Program-made: the position numbers and the translations under genes
Notes under the pieces: model-generated
What the model was told of the DNA's origin: nothing
The model's database searches: none
The model's input: the letters and a program-made list of their open reading frames with translations, nothing else
Shown: positions 40,478 through 48,772 of the stretch, one piece after another
Layout of the letters: every line of letters begins with the position of its first letter
How positions within the stretch are numbered: the stretch's first letter is position 1
From: Rhodanobacter sp.
Lineage (GTDB): Bacteria; Pseudomonadota; Gammaproteobacteria; Xanthomonadales; Rhodanobacteraceae
Direction: 5' to 3'
Assembly (NCBI GenBank): GCA_040371205.1
Contig: AP031382.1
Coordinates: 1,175,562 to 1,239,561 of the forward strand
DNA length: 64,000 bases

Positions 40478-42004
40478 ATGCAATCCTCGGGTTTTTCGCG
40501 CTGGCTGGTGGTGCTGGTGCAGACGTTCGCCGCGTTGTTCCTGTTGCTGCTGGCGTTGGCCGTGGTGGTGGTTGCGGTGGTGTGGGTGGTGGACCGCAAC
40601 CAGGCCGGCAACGCCGTCCTGCGCAACTTTCCGGTGATCGGCCACTTCCGCTACGGCTTCCTGCGGCTGGGCGAGTTCTTCCGCCAGTACCTGTTTTCCA
40701 GCGACCGCGAGGAGCTGCCGTTCAACCGCGCACAGCGCGTGTGGGTGTACCGCGCGGCGAAGAACGCGGAAAACACCAACGCTTTCGGCTCCACCCGCGA
40801 CCTGCGCGCCGAGGGCGTGCCGTTCTTCGTCAACGCGGCGTTTCCGGCGCTGGGCGACCATCACGTGGAAACGCAGCCGGTGCGCATCGGTCCCTACGCG
40901 CGCGAACCCTACGACCATGCCGCGTTCTTCAACATCTCCGCGATGAGCTTCGGCGCGCTCGGTGCGCCTGCGGTGCGCGCGCTGTCGCACGGCGCGGCCA
41001 AGGCCGGCATCTGGGTGGACACCGGCGAGGGCGGCCTGGCGCCGTATCACCTCGAAGGCGGCTGCGACATCGTGTTCGAGATCGGCACCGCCAAGTACGG
41101 CGTGCGCACGCCGGACGGCAAGCTGGACGACGCCAAGCTCAGTGCGGTCTGCGCGCACAAGCAGGTGAAGATGGTGAGCATCAAGCTCGGCCAGGGCGCC
41201 AAGCCCGGCATGGGCGGCCTGCTGCCGGCGGCCAAGGTGACGGCGGAGATCGCCGCGGTGCGCGGCATCCCGGTGGGACAGGACTCGCAGAGCCCGAACC
41301 GCCACCTCGACATCGGCAACGTGCACGAACTGCTCGACGCCATCGCCCACATCCGCGAACTCACCGGCAAGCCCACCGGCTTCAAGGCCGTATTCGGCGA
41401 CATGCGCATGATCGAAGAGCTGTGCGACGAAGTGCACAAGCGCGGCATCGAGAGCGCGCCGGACTTCATCGTCGTGGACGGCTCCGAGGGCGGCACCGGC
41501 GCCGCGCCGCAGACCCTGATGGAAGGCGTCGGCCTGCCGCTGCACGAGGCCTTGCCCGCGCTGGTGAACACATTGATCGTCAAGCGCCTGCGCGAGCGGG
41601 TGAAGGTGATCTGCTCCGGCAAGCGCATCACCGCCTACGACGTGGCGTGGTCGCTGTCGATGGGCGCGGACTTCGTCAACTCGGCGCGGGGTTTCATGCT
41701 GGCGCTGGGCTGCATCCAGTCGCTGCAGTGCAACCGCAATACCTGTCCCACCGGCATCACCACGCAAGACCCGAAATTGCAGCGCGGCCTGGTGGTGACG
41801 GACAAGAGCGAGAAGGTGGCCAACTACGCGAGGAACGTGATGCACGAAGTCGGCATCATCGCCCACAGCTGCGGCGTCGAGGACCCGCGCCATCTGGATC
41901 GCACGCACTGCCGCGTGGTGGGCGACGACGGCATCTCGGTGCCGCTGGTGGAGCTGTTTCCGTATCCGGCGGAATCGGACGGCGAGGGACGGCGCAGTTC
42001 GTGA
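40478..42004 (+). CDS. FMN-binding glutamate synthase family protein, membrane-anchored
   Basis: The 508-residue protein has an N-terminal membrane helix (about residues 8-32) and a Glu_synthase FMN/2-oxoglutarate domain: FFNISAMSFGALGAPAV, EGGLAPYH, VSIKLGQGAKPGMGG, IVVDGSEGGTGAAP. The cluster CIQSLQCNRNTCPTG has C-x5-C-x4-C for a 3Fe-4S centre as in glutamate synthase. It lacks the glutaminase domain, so it is not a normal GOGAT; the substrate is unknown. CAGGAG lies seven bases upstream of the ATG at 40478. It follows purT by 59 bases. Confidence 0.85.
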   Translation: MQSSGFSRWLVVLVQTFAALFLLLLALAVVVVAVVWVVDRNQAGNAVLRNFPVIGHFRYGFLRLGEFFRQYLFSSDREELPFNRAQRVWVYRAAKNAENTNAFGSTRDLRAEGVPFFVNAAFPALGDHHVETQPVRIGPYAREPYDHAAFFNISAMSFGALGAPAVRALSHGAAKAGIWVDTGEGGLAPYHLEGGCDIVFEIGTAKYGVRTPDGKLDDAKLSAVCAHKQVKMVSIKLGQGAKPGMGGLLPAAKVTAEIAAVRGIPVGQDSQSPNRHLDIGNVHELLDAIAHIRELTGKPTGFKAVFGDMRMIEELCDEVHKRGIESAPDFIVVDGSEGGTGAAPQTLMEGVGLPLHEALPALVNTLIVKRLRERVKVICSGKRITAYDVAWSLSMGADFVNSARGFMLALGCIQSLQCNRNTCPTGITTQDPKLQRGLVVTDKSEKVANYARNVMHEVGIIAHSCGVEDPRHLDRTHCRVVGDDGISVPLVELFPYPAESDGEGRRSS

Positions 42005-42110
42005 CCCGGCTGCGGCTGCCGCCCTTCGACGGGTAAGGCTTGCGGTCGGCGTCTTCGAGCAGTGCTCCGGCGTCGCCATCCCCGACGGCGCGGTTCGCGC
42101 CGCCGCCGCT

Positions 42111-42815
42111 TCAGGGCATGGCCGTCCAGCCGTCCGCCGTGCGCAGTTGCAGCGGGCGGAAGCGTCGCTTGTAGTCCATCTTCGGATGGCCTTCGATCCA
42201 GAAGCCGAGGTAGACCCAGGGCAGGCGGCGCTGGCGGGCCAGTTCCAGCTGCTTGAGGATGGCGAATGTGCCGAGGCCGCGCGCCTCCTCGTCGGGGTCG
42301 TAGAAGGTGTAGACCGCCGAGAGCGCGCTGCGGCAGAGGTCGGTGACGGCCACGCCGAGCAGCCGTTCGCGCAGCCGGAACTCCAGGAACACGGTGGGGC
42401 TCCAGGGGGCGGTGAGGAAGCGCCGGAAATCGCTGGCGTCGGCCTCGTCCATGCCGCCGCCCGGATGGCGGCGACGCAGGTATTTCTCGTACAGCGCGTG
42501 GCGCTCGGCGTTGTAGCCGGCCTGGCATTCGGTAACCGTGAGGTCCGCGTTGCGCTTCATGCAGCGCCGTTGCGAGCGGTCGGGCCGGAAGGCCGCCGCA
42601 TCGACGCGGCAGGGCGTGCAGGCCCGGCATTCCGGGCAATGGGGAAAGTACAGGTGGCCGCCGGCCCGGCGGAAGCCGCGTTCCAGCGCCGGGCCGTACA
42701 TCTGGTCCAGTTGCGGCGCGGCGGGGTCGAGCACGAGGTTCTGTGCCGTGCGCTCGGCGTAATAGCCGCAGGCATGCGGCAGGGTCTGGAACAGGCGGAT
42801 TTGTTCGGAGCGCAT
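42111..42815 (-). CDS. bpt: Aspartate/glutamate leucyltransferase (Bpt)
   Basis: The 234-residue enzyme adds leucine to N-terminal Asp or Glu of proteins, marking them for ClpAP degradation. The N-terminal Cys motif CPECRACTPCRV and the C-terminal Leu/Phe-like GNAT domain with VYTFYDPDEEARGLGTFAILKQ and YLGFWIEGHPKMDYK are diagnostic. Length is usual. It is convergent with the FMN protein gene. Start at 42815 is the first ATG before SEQIRLFQT. Confidence 0.94.
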   Translation of the reverse strand: MRSEQIRLFQTLPHACGYYAERTAQNLVLDPAAPQLDQMYGPALERGFRRAGGHLYFPHCPECRACTPCRVDAAAFRPDRSQRRCMKRNADLTVTECQAGYNAERHALYEKYLRRRHPGGGMDEADASDFRRFLTAPWSPTVFLEFRLRERLLGVAVTDLCRSALSAVYTFYDPDEEARGLGTFAILKQLELARQRRLPWVYLGFWIEGHPKMDYKRRFRPLQLRTADGWTAMP

Positions 42816-42896
42816 GGCCCGATTCTAGGCCGGAGTCTCGTGCGTAGGCATCCGTGGGGCGCTTTTATTTCATCTGCCCCGAGGCAGCCCCCTGAC

Positions 42897-43289
42897 TCAG
42901 ATCACACCCCTGTAACGCAGCACCACCAGCGCGAAGGCGGCCAGGATCGCCAGCATCACAATGCGGCGCACGCGCGCCACGGTGTACTTGCGCCGGGCCT
43001 GCGGCGACGGGTTGCGCGCCTCGGCCAGCTCCTTGCCGAAGCGCACCACCGGCTCGATGCCCAGTTCGCGCATCAGCTCGCGGGCGCGGGTGTAGTCGTC
43101 GGCATGGGTGATCCACACCTGTTCCCAGCGCTCGCGCGCGTTGTCCGGTTCCTGGTAGCTGAAGCGGCGATGGCCCGGCGTGCGCCAGCCGGAGCGGTTC
43201 TCCACCTGGGACTCGATGCCGTGTTCGGCCAGCAGCGCGACCACGCGGTCGATGTTGCCGGGACGGGGGGAGGTGTAGATCTGGCGCAT
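42897..43289 (-). CDS. DUF2007-like protein with C-terminal membrane anchor
   Basis: The 130-residue protein begins MRQIYTSPRPGNIDRVVALL, typical of the DUF2007 signal-transducing-like fold in which a short alpha/beta unit recurs, and ends with a hydrophobic anchor (IVMLAILAAFALVVLRY). Its function is unknown. It starts nine bases after the tesB stop and may be co-transcribed with tesB. Confidence 0.7.
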   Translation of the reverse strand: MRQIYTSPRPGNIDRVVALLAEHGIESQVENRSGWRTPGHRRFSYQEPDNARERWEQVWITHADDYTRARELMRELGIEPVVRFGKELAEARNPSPQARRKYTVARVRRIVMLAILAAFALVVLRYRGVI

Positions 43290-43298
43290 GGTCGCTAT

Positions 43299-44165
43299 TT
43301 ACTCTCCGCGCAGGCGGATCAGGCCTTCCTGCGCCGTGGAGGCCACCAGCCGGCCGGCGCGGTCGAAGATCTGCCCGCGCGCCAGGCCGCGGCCGCCCTG
43401 CGCGGTGGGGCTGTCGAAGGAGTACAGCAGCCACTCGTCCACGCGGAACGGGCGGTGGAACCACAGCGCGTGGTCCAGGCTGGCCATCTGCACGTTGTGG
43501 GTGAGGTAGGAGATGCCGTGCGGCAGCGTGGCGGTGCCGATCAGGTGGAAATCCGAGGCGTAGGCGAGCAGGGCGCGGTGCAGGATCGCCGAGTCGTCGA
43601 TGCGCGCGGTGAGCCGGAACCAGATGTGCTGGATCGGCGGGCGCTTCACCGGGTGCAGCTCGTCGCGTGGCCACACCAGCCGGAACTCGAACGGGCCGTC
43701 GATGCCCAACCAGCGCTGCAGCTTTACCGGCAGCCGCGCCAACTCGTCCGGCGGCAGCGGGCGCATCGTTTCGACGTCTTCCGGCGCGGGCACCTCGGGC
43801 ATGGCGGTCTGGTGCTCGAAGCCCCTTTCCGGCACCTGGAACGAGATCGAGCCGTTGAGGATGGGCTGGCCGTGCTGGATCGCCAGCACGCGCCGCGAGG
43901 AGAACGTGCCGCCGTCGCGCGCGCGCTCCACGCTGTACACGATGGGCGCCTCGATGTCGCCGGCGCGCAGGAAGTAGGCGTGCAGCGAATGCGCCTCGCG
44001 CGAGGGGTCGACCGTCTGCTGCGCGGCCGACAGCGCCTGCCCCAGCACCTGGCCGCCGAACACGAAGCGCGTGCCGATGTCGCGGCTCTGGCCGCGGAAC
44101 AGGTTGTCCTCCAGCCGTTCCAGCTGCAGCAGTTCGACCAATTCGTTGACGTGTTCTTCGCGCAT
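43299..44165 (-). CDS. tesB: Acyl-CoA thioesterase II
   Basis: The 288-residue double-hotdog thioesterase hydrolyses acyl-CoA to fatty acid and CoA. Typical stretches: NLFRGQSRDIGTRFVFGGQVLGQAL, SLHAYFLRAGDIEAPIVYSVERARDGGTFSSRRV, and SLDHALWFHRPFRVDEWLLY with the catalytic Asp. Length equals E. coli TesB. An ATG at 44165 starts MREEHVNELVELL; the frame is open upstream with no better start. Confidence 0.94.
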   Translation of the reverse strand: MREEHVNELVELLQLERLEDNLFRGQSRDIGTRFVFGGQVLGQALSAAQQTVDPSREAHSLHAYFLRAGDIEAPIVYSVERARDGGTFSSRRVLAIQHGQPILNGSISFQVPERGFEHQTAMPEVPAPEDVETMRPLPPDELARLPVKLQRWLGIDGPFEFRLVWPRDELHPVKRPPIQHIWFRLTARIDDSAILHRALLAYASDFHLIGTATLPHGISYLTHNVQMASLDHALWFHRPFRVDEWLLYSFDSPTAQGGRGLARGQIFDRAGRLVASTAQEGLIRLRGE

Positions 44166-44194
44166 GCGGAGGGGCAGCTTGGGAAAGACGCCGA

Positions 44195-44809
44195 TTATAG
44201 CGGGCTGGGCCGTCCGGCCTTGTCCGTCGTCCCGGCCTGGGCGCCGGCTTCCGGCCGGATCCGCACCAGGCCGCTGTCTTCGAGCACCACGCTCCACGGG
44301 AACAGCGGGCCCGGATCGAGCTTGCGCGGCACCGTTTGCGCGGGGTCGTCGCTGGCCGCCACGCGGGCGGTGTCCAGGTCCTCGTGGCCGGCGATCTCGC
44401 GCAGGTTCGGAAAATCGTGGCGCAGTTGCGCCAGCAGCGCGCGCAGGGCAGCGATCTGCCGGGCGGTGTAGGGTTCGGTCATGGTCTGGTGGCGCGAATC
44501 GAACCAGTCGGGATAGCGGCCGCGGTTCACCAGTTCGATGCCGATGGACTGGGCGTTCCAGCCGCGCACGTGGTTGGCCACGCGGGTGCCGGGCACGTAG
44601 CGGTACACCGTGCCGTCGCGGTCGATGTAGTAATGGCCGCTGTTGCCGGTGCCGCTGTCGTACAGCACTTTCTCGCCGTACTCGCGCGCCAGCGCCAGGT
44701 CCGGCAGTTCCGTGCAGTGGATCACCGCGAGGGTCACCGCGGAGGCCGGACGCTCCGGCAGTTTCGCCACGTAGGGCAGGGGCTGGTCGTGGATGGCGAG
44801 CATGGGCAT
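44195..44809 (-). CDS. N-acetylmuramoyl-L-alanine amidase (amidase_2 family)
   Basis: The 204-residue protein has the AmpD-like zinc fold: LAVIHCTELPD (His ligand), SGHYYIDRDGTVYRYVP, IGIELVNRGRYPDWF and LREIAGHEDLDTARVAASDDP (second His and Asp ligands). No signal peptide is seen, so it is probably cytosolic and involved in recycling of muropeptides, although the exact orthology to AmpD is not settled. It lies 29 bases upstream of the tesB start. An alternative ATG lies two codons downstream. Confidence 0.88.
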   Translation of the reverse strand: MPMLAIHDQPLPYVAKLPERPASAVTLAVIHCTELPDLALAREYGEKVLYDSGTGNSGHYYIDRDGTVYRYVPGTRVANHVRGWNAQSIGIELVNRGRYPDWFDSRHQTMTEPYTARQIAALRALLAQLRHDFPNLREIAGHEDLDTARVAASDDPAQTVPRKLDPGPLFPWSVVLEDSGLVRIRPEAGAQAGTTDKAGRPSPL

Positions 44810-44883
44810 GCGCGGAGTCTCGCACGGCGCCCGCTATCATGGACAACCGCGGTACGCGGCACCCCTGACTCACGGAGACCGCG

Positions 44884-45402
44884 ATGCGCGGCCACATCAT
44901 CCTTTCGCACGGCCTGGATTCCAGTCCGGACGCCACCAAGACCAGCGCGCTGGCGGCCCGGGCCGAGGCGCGCGGCTGGCGCACGCAACGCCCGGATTTC
45001 CGTGCGCACGACCGCCACGGCTATGCGAGCGCCGTGGCGCCGCGTGTGGCGCAACTGCGCGAGGCGATTGCCGCCTGCGACACGCCGCCGGTGCTGGTGG
45101 GTTCCAGCATGGGCGCGTTCGCCTCCGCACTGGTCTCGCTGGAGGCGCCGGTGGCGGCGTTGTTCCTGCTCGCCACGCCGCCGCTGATTCCCGGCTTCGA
45201 CCAGGCGCTGGACCTGCGCGCCGATCTGCCGGCAATGCTGGTGCACGGCTGGCGCGACGAGGTGTGCCCGGCCCCGGCGGTGCAGGCGTTCGCCGCGTCG
45301 CGCCGCTTGCCGCTGCTGTTGCTGGACGACGACCATCGCCTGCTCGCCAGCATGGATGCGATCGCCGCGCAGTTCGACGTCCTGCTGGGAGTGCTGGCAT
45401 GA
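44884..45402 (+). CDS. Small alpha/beta hydrolase (YqiA/YcfP-like esterase)
   Basis: The 172-residue hydrolase has HIILSHGLDSSPDATKTSAL (oxyanion-loop region) and VLVGSSMGAFASAL with the nucleophile Ser in G-S-S-M-G. HGWRDEVCP supplies the Asp and DDDHRL the His. The substrate is unknown. Its stop overlaps the rlmKL start (ATGA, 45399-45402), so the genes are translationally coupled. It is divergent from the amidase gene. Confidence 0.85.
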   Translation: MRGHIILSHGLDSSPDATKTSALAARAEARGWRTQRPDFRAHDRHGYASAVAPRVAQLREAIAACDTPPVLVGSSMGAFASALVSLEAPVAALFLLATPPLIPGFDQALDLRADLPAMLVHGWRDEVCPAPAVQAFAASRRLPLLLLDDDHRLLASMDAIAAQFDVLLGVLA

Positions 45403-47585
45403 ACCACTACTTCGCCACCTGCCCCAAGGGGCTGGAATACCTGCTGCGCGACGAACTGGTCGCGCTGGGCGCACACGATGTGCGCGAGGCGCTGGCTGGC
45501 GTGCATTTCGCCGGCCCGCTGGAAACCGCCTACCGCGCCTGCCTGTGGTCGCGCCTCGCCAGCCGTATCCTGCTGCCGCTGGCCGAGTTCGACGCGGCCA
45601 CGGACGATGCGCTGTACGCCGGCGTGCAGGCCGTCGACTGGTCGCAACACCTCGCCGCGCACGCCACGTTGGCGGTGGACGCGCACACCGCGCTGAGCAA
45701 GCTCACCCACAGCCAGTTCATCGCGCAGCGGGTGAAGGACGCGGTGGTCGACCAGTTCCGCCAGCAGGGCGGCACGCGTCCCGGCGTGGACACCGACGAA
45801 CCCGACGTGCGCCTCAACCTGCGCCTGAAGCGCGACCGCGCCACGCTGTCGCTGGACCTCGCCGGTTCGCCGCTGCACCGCCGCGGCTGGCGCGAGCTGC
45901 AGGGTGAGGCGCCGCTGAAGGAAAACCTCGCCGCAGCCATGCTGCTGCGCGCGCGCTGGCCGGAGGTCTACGCGGAAGGCGGCGCCCTGCTCGATCCGAT
46001 GTGCGGCTCGGGCACCTTGCTGGTGGAAGCCGCACTGATGGCCGCCGACGTGGCGCCCGGCCGGCGCCGCGACTACTACGGCTTCCTCGGCTGGCAGCAG
46101 CACGACATCGCCTTGTGGCGCGGCTTGCTCGACGAGGCGAGCCAACGCGCCGAGGCTGGCCTGAAGCAGCTGCGCCCCTGCTTCTTCGGCAGCGACGCCG
46201 ACCCGCGCATGGTGCAGACCGCCAAGCGCAACGCGCAGGAAGCAGGCGTGGCCGGCTTCATCGCGCTGGAGAAGCGCGACATGGCGCACGCCGAGCCGCC
46301 GGCCGGCGTGGCGCGCGGCCTGGTCATCACCAACCCGCCCTACGGCGAGCGCCTGGGCGAACGCGCACAGATGCCCGCGCTGTATCACGCGCTGGGCGAG
46401 CGTCTGCGCACGCACTTTGCGGGCTGGCGTGCCGCCGTGCTGGCGGGCGATGCGGAGCTGGGCCGCGCGCTCGGGCTGCATGCGGAGAAGAAGTACGCGC
46501 TCTACAACGGCGCGCTGGAAACCCAGCTGCTTACCTTCGAGATCCGCCGTCGCGACGAGGCGCCGCGCGAGTCCAGGCCGCTCTCCGCCGGCGCGCAGAT
46601 GCTGAAGAACCGGCTCGAAAAAAACCTCAAGCACCTGCGCAAGCGGCTCGCGCGCGAAGGCATCCAGTGCTGGCGCGCCTACGACCAGGACCTGCCCGAA
46701 TACGCCGCCGCCATCGACGTCTATGCACGCGAAGGCGGCGACGCCTGGCTGCACGTGCAGGAATACCGTGCCCCGGCCGACGTTCCCGCCGACGTGGCGC
46801 GCCAGCGCCTGCGCGAGATCGCCCGCGTGGCCGGCGAGGTGTTCGCGGTGCCGCGTGAACGCCTCGCGTTGAAGACGCGCGAGCGCGGCAAGGGCGGTTC
46901 CAAGTACGGCCAGTTCGACCAGCGCGGCGAGTTCGTCGAAGTGGAGGAGGGCGGGCTGCAGTTCCTGGTCAACCTCACCGATTACCTCGACACCGGCCTG
47001 TTCCTCGACCATCGCCTGGTGCGCGCCAGGCTGCGCGAGCTGGCGGCGAACAAGCGCTTCCTCAACCTGTTCGCGTATACCGCCACCGCCAGCGTCTACG
47101 CAGCGGCGGGCGGCGCACGCGACACCACCAGCGTGGACCTGTCCGCCACCTATCTCGACTGGGCATCGCGCAATCTCGCGCTCAACGGCTTCACCGGCGC
47201 ACGGCATCGGCTGATGCAGGCCGATGCGATGGCTTTTCTGCAACGGGACCGCGCGCACTACGGACTGATCTACGTCGATCCGCCGACCTTCTCCAACTCC
47301 AAGCGCGCCGACGACTTCGACGTGCAGCGCGACCACGTGGCCTTGCTGGAAGCCTGCGCGGAGCGGCTGACCAACGACGGGGTGATCGTGTTCTCCAACA
47401 ATTTCCGCCGCTTCAAGCTGGACGAGGCTGCGCTCGCCGGGCGCTTCGACATCGAGGACTGGAGCGCCGCCAGCATTCCGTTCGATTTCGCGCGCCGGGC
47501 GGACATTCACGGCTGCTGGCTGTTGCGTCACGCCGCAGCGGCAGCCGCAGCCAATCCGTGGGACGCATCACGTATCAAAAGCTGA
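45399..47585 (+). CDS. rlmL: Bifunctional 23S rRNA methyltransferase RlmKL
   Basis: The 728-residue fusion methylates G2445 (RlmL half) and G2069 (RlmK half) of 23S rRNA. The N-terminal THUMP domain (residues 1-160) is followed by DPMCGSGTLLVEAALMAA and ITNPPYGERLG (RlmL motifs), then the C-terminal RlmK domain with FLNLFAYTATASVYAAAGGA and YVDPPTFSNSKRADDFD. Length is slightly above E. coli's 702. It is coupled to the preceding hydrolase gene. Confidence 0.95.
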   Translation: MNHYFATCPKGLEYLLRDELVALGAHDVREALAGVHFAGPLETAYRACLWSRLASRILLPLAEFDAATDDALYAGVQAVDWSQHLAAHATLAVDAHTALSKLTHSQFIAQRVKDAVVDQFRQQGGTRPGVDTDEPDVRLNLRLKRDRATLSLDLAGSPLHRRGWRELQGEAPLKENLAAAMLLRARWPEVYAEGGALLDPMCGSGTLLVEAALMAADVAPGRRRDYYGFLGWQQHDIALWRGLLDEASQRAEAGLKQLRPCFFGSDADPRMVQTAKRNAQEAGVAGFIALEKRDMAHAEPPAGVARGLVITNPPYGERLGERAQMPALYHALGERLRTHFAGWRAAVLAGDAELGRALGLHAEKKYALYNGALETQLLTFEIRRRDEAPRESRPLSAGAQMLKNRLEKNLKHLRKRLAREGIQCWRAYDQDLPEYAAAIDVYAREGGDAWLHVQEYRAPADVPADVARQRLREIARVAGEVFAVPRERLALKTRERGKGGSKYGQFDQRGEFVEVEEGGLQFLVNLTDYLDTGLFLDHRLVRARLRELAANKRFLNLFAYTATASVYAAAGGARDTTSVDLSATYLDWASRNLALNGFTGARHRLMQADAMAFLQRDRAHYGLIYVDPPTFSNSKRADDFDVQRDHVALLEACAERLTNDGVIVFSNNFRRFKLDEAALAGRFDIEDWSAASIPFDFARRADIHGCWLLRHAAAAAAANPWDASRIKS

Positions 47586-47671
47586 GGTTTTGCTTATAGG
47601 AAGCGCTTCAGTGCGCATTAAGTGCTCCGGACCCAGCATCCATCCCGCAGACCCACAGGAGGATTTCTCCC

Positions 47672-48094
47672 ATGTCCAAGCACAATCTCGGCAAGTTTAT
47701 GGTTATCGGCATGGCCGTGGTTGCGGCGGTGGCGATGCCGCTCAGCGCTTCCGCGCACGGTTGGGATCACGACGGTGGCTGGGGTCGTCACGGCGGTTGG
47801 GATCATGACGGCTGGCGTCATGGCGGCTACTACCATCACGGCGGCTACTGGAGCGGCGGCCGCTGGATCGCCGGTGCCATCGTCACCGGTGCGGTGGCCG
47901 GCATCGTCAGCGACGCGCTGGCGCCGCGGCCGGTCTATTACTCGGCTCCGCCGGTGGTCTACGGTCCGCCCACCACGGTGATTTACGAAGATGCGCCGCC
48001 GGTGGTGACGCGTCGCGTGGTTACCCGCACCGTGGTGTACGACAACGGCTACCCCACGCGCTATGTGCGCGACGACGGTTACGATGGCGATTGA
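47672..48094 (+). CDS. Secreted His/Gly/Trp-rich small protein
   Basis: The 140-residue protein has a signal peptide (residues 1-28, ending SASAHG). The mature N-terminal part repeats HDGGWGRHGGWDHDGW, with about 14 His in 35 residues. A short hydrophobic segment (about 66-82, WIAGAIVTGAVAGIVSDAL) and a Tyr/Pro/Val-rich tail follow. Such proteins may bind metals in the periplasm, but no function is known. A perfect AGGAGG ribosome site (47657-47662) predicts high expression, and a strong terminator follows at 48115. Confidence 0.78.
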   Translation: MSKHNLGKFMVIGMAVVAAVAMPLSASAHGWDHDGGWGRHGGWDHDGWRHGGYYHHGGYWSGGRWIAGAIVTGAVAGIVSDALAPRPVYYSAPPVVYGPPTTVIYEDAPPVVTRRVVTRTVVYDNGYPTRYVRDDGYDGD

Positions 48095-48114
48095 TCGCCG
48101 CCACCGACTCGACC

Positions 48115-48144
48115 AAAGAGCCCGGCCACGTGCCGGGCTCTTTG
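48115..48144. terminator. Bidirectional rho-independent terminator
   Basis: AAAGAGCCCGGC, loop CACGT, GCCGGGCTCTTT. The symmetric stem with A and T ends can serve both the His-rich protein gene and the convergent DUF6491 gene, whose stop is 13 bases away. Confidence 0.88.
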
Positions 48145-48156
48145 GTTATGGCCGGA

Positions 48157-48606
48157 TCAGGGCTCGGTGGGCTGGCTCGCGCCGCTGCCGTTGCGGCTGG
48201 CGTGCGCGCTTAGCGCGTCGAACTCGGCCTTGTCGATCTTGCGTACCGACTGGATCGCACACGGCGGCTGGCCCATGGCGCGCACCGACTCGCCGACCTC
48301 GCCGCAGATGCTGAAAGGGATCACCGACTGGTTGGCGGGATTGGAATGGAACAGCAGGGTGGGCGGCCCGTAGCGGAGGCGCGGACAGGCGACCCGCAGT
48401 TTCACCAGATAACGGTCGGGGCCGGTGCGTGCGGTGATCGTGCGGTCGTCGACGATGTGCCATTCGTTGATGCGGTCGCTGCGCAGGCAATCGGCGACCG
48501 GGCGCAGCGGCGTGTAGGCGGGCGCTTTCGGTTTCGTCTGGGCGGGGGCGGCGTTCGCGGCAAACGCGAGCGCGAGCGCGAGCAGGCCGGTCAGGGTGGA
48601 TTTCAT
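48157..48606 (-). CDS. Secreted DUF6491-like protein
   Basis: The 149-residue protein has a signal peptide (residues 1-22, FAANAAPAQ) and a mature domain with two pairs of conserved-looking Cys (DCLRSDRINEWHIVDDRTI, ACPRL, ICGEV, PCAIQSVRKIDKAEFDAL), the pattern of DUF6491, widespread in Xanthomonadales and uncharacterised. The start is the ATG just before the signal sequence at 48606. It is convergent with the His-rich gene and shares its terminator. Confidence 0.75.
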   Translation of the reverse strand: MKSTLTGLLALALAFAANAAPAQTKPKAPAYTPLRPVADCLRSDRINEWHIVDDRTITARTGPDRYLVKLRVACPRLRYGPPTLLFHSNPANQSVIPFSICGEVGESVRAMGQPPCAIQSVRKIDKAEFDALSAHASRNGSGASQPTEP

Positions 48607-48772
48607 GGAGCACCTCATCAGGCGGATGTGGCGGGGCGGTGCCTCGGTGGCACCACGCGCCATCATCGGTCGACCGGGCAGCACGGAAGGTGAATGCTCT
48701 GAGGTATCGCGGTCCCGGCCTCCGGAGCCGGCGCCATGCGTGGCGCCGGTTGCCTGGAAGGAGGGAGCGGCG

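Noticed and set aside
39113-42004. A single open frame of 963 codons spanning purT and the FMN protein
   Set aside because: Only its 3' part (from 40478) carries family motifs; the first 450 codons are a shadow frame of purT. It is not a fusion protein.
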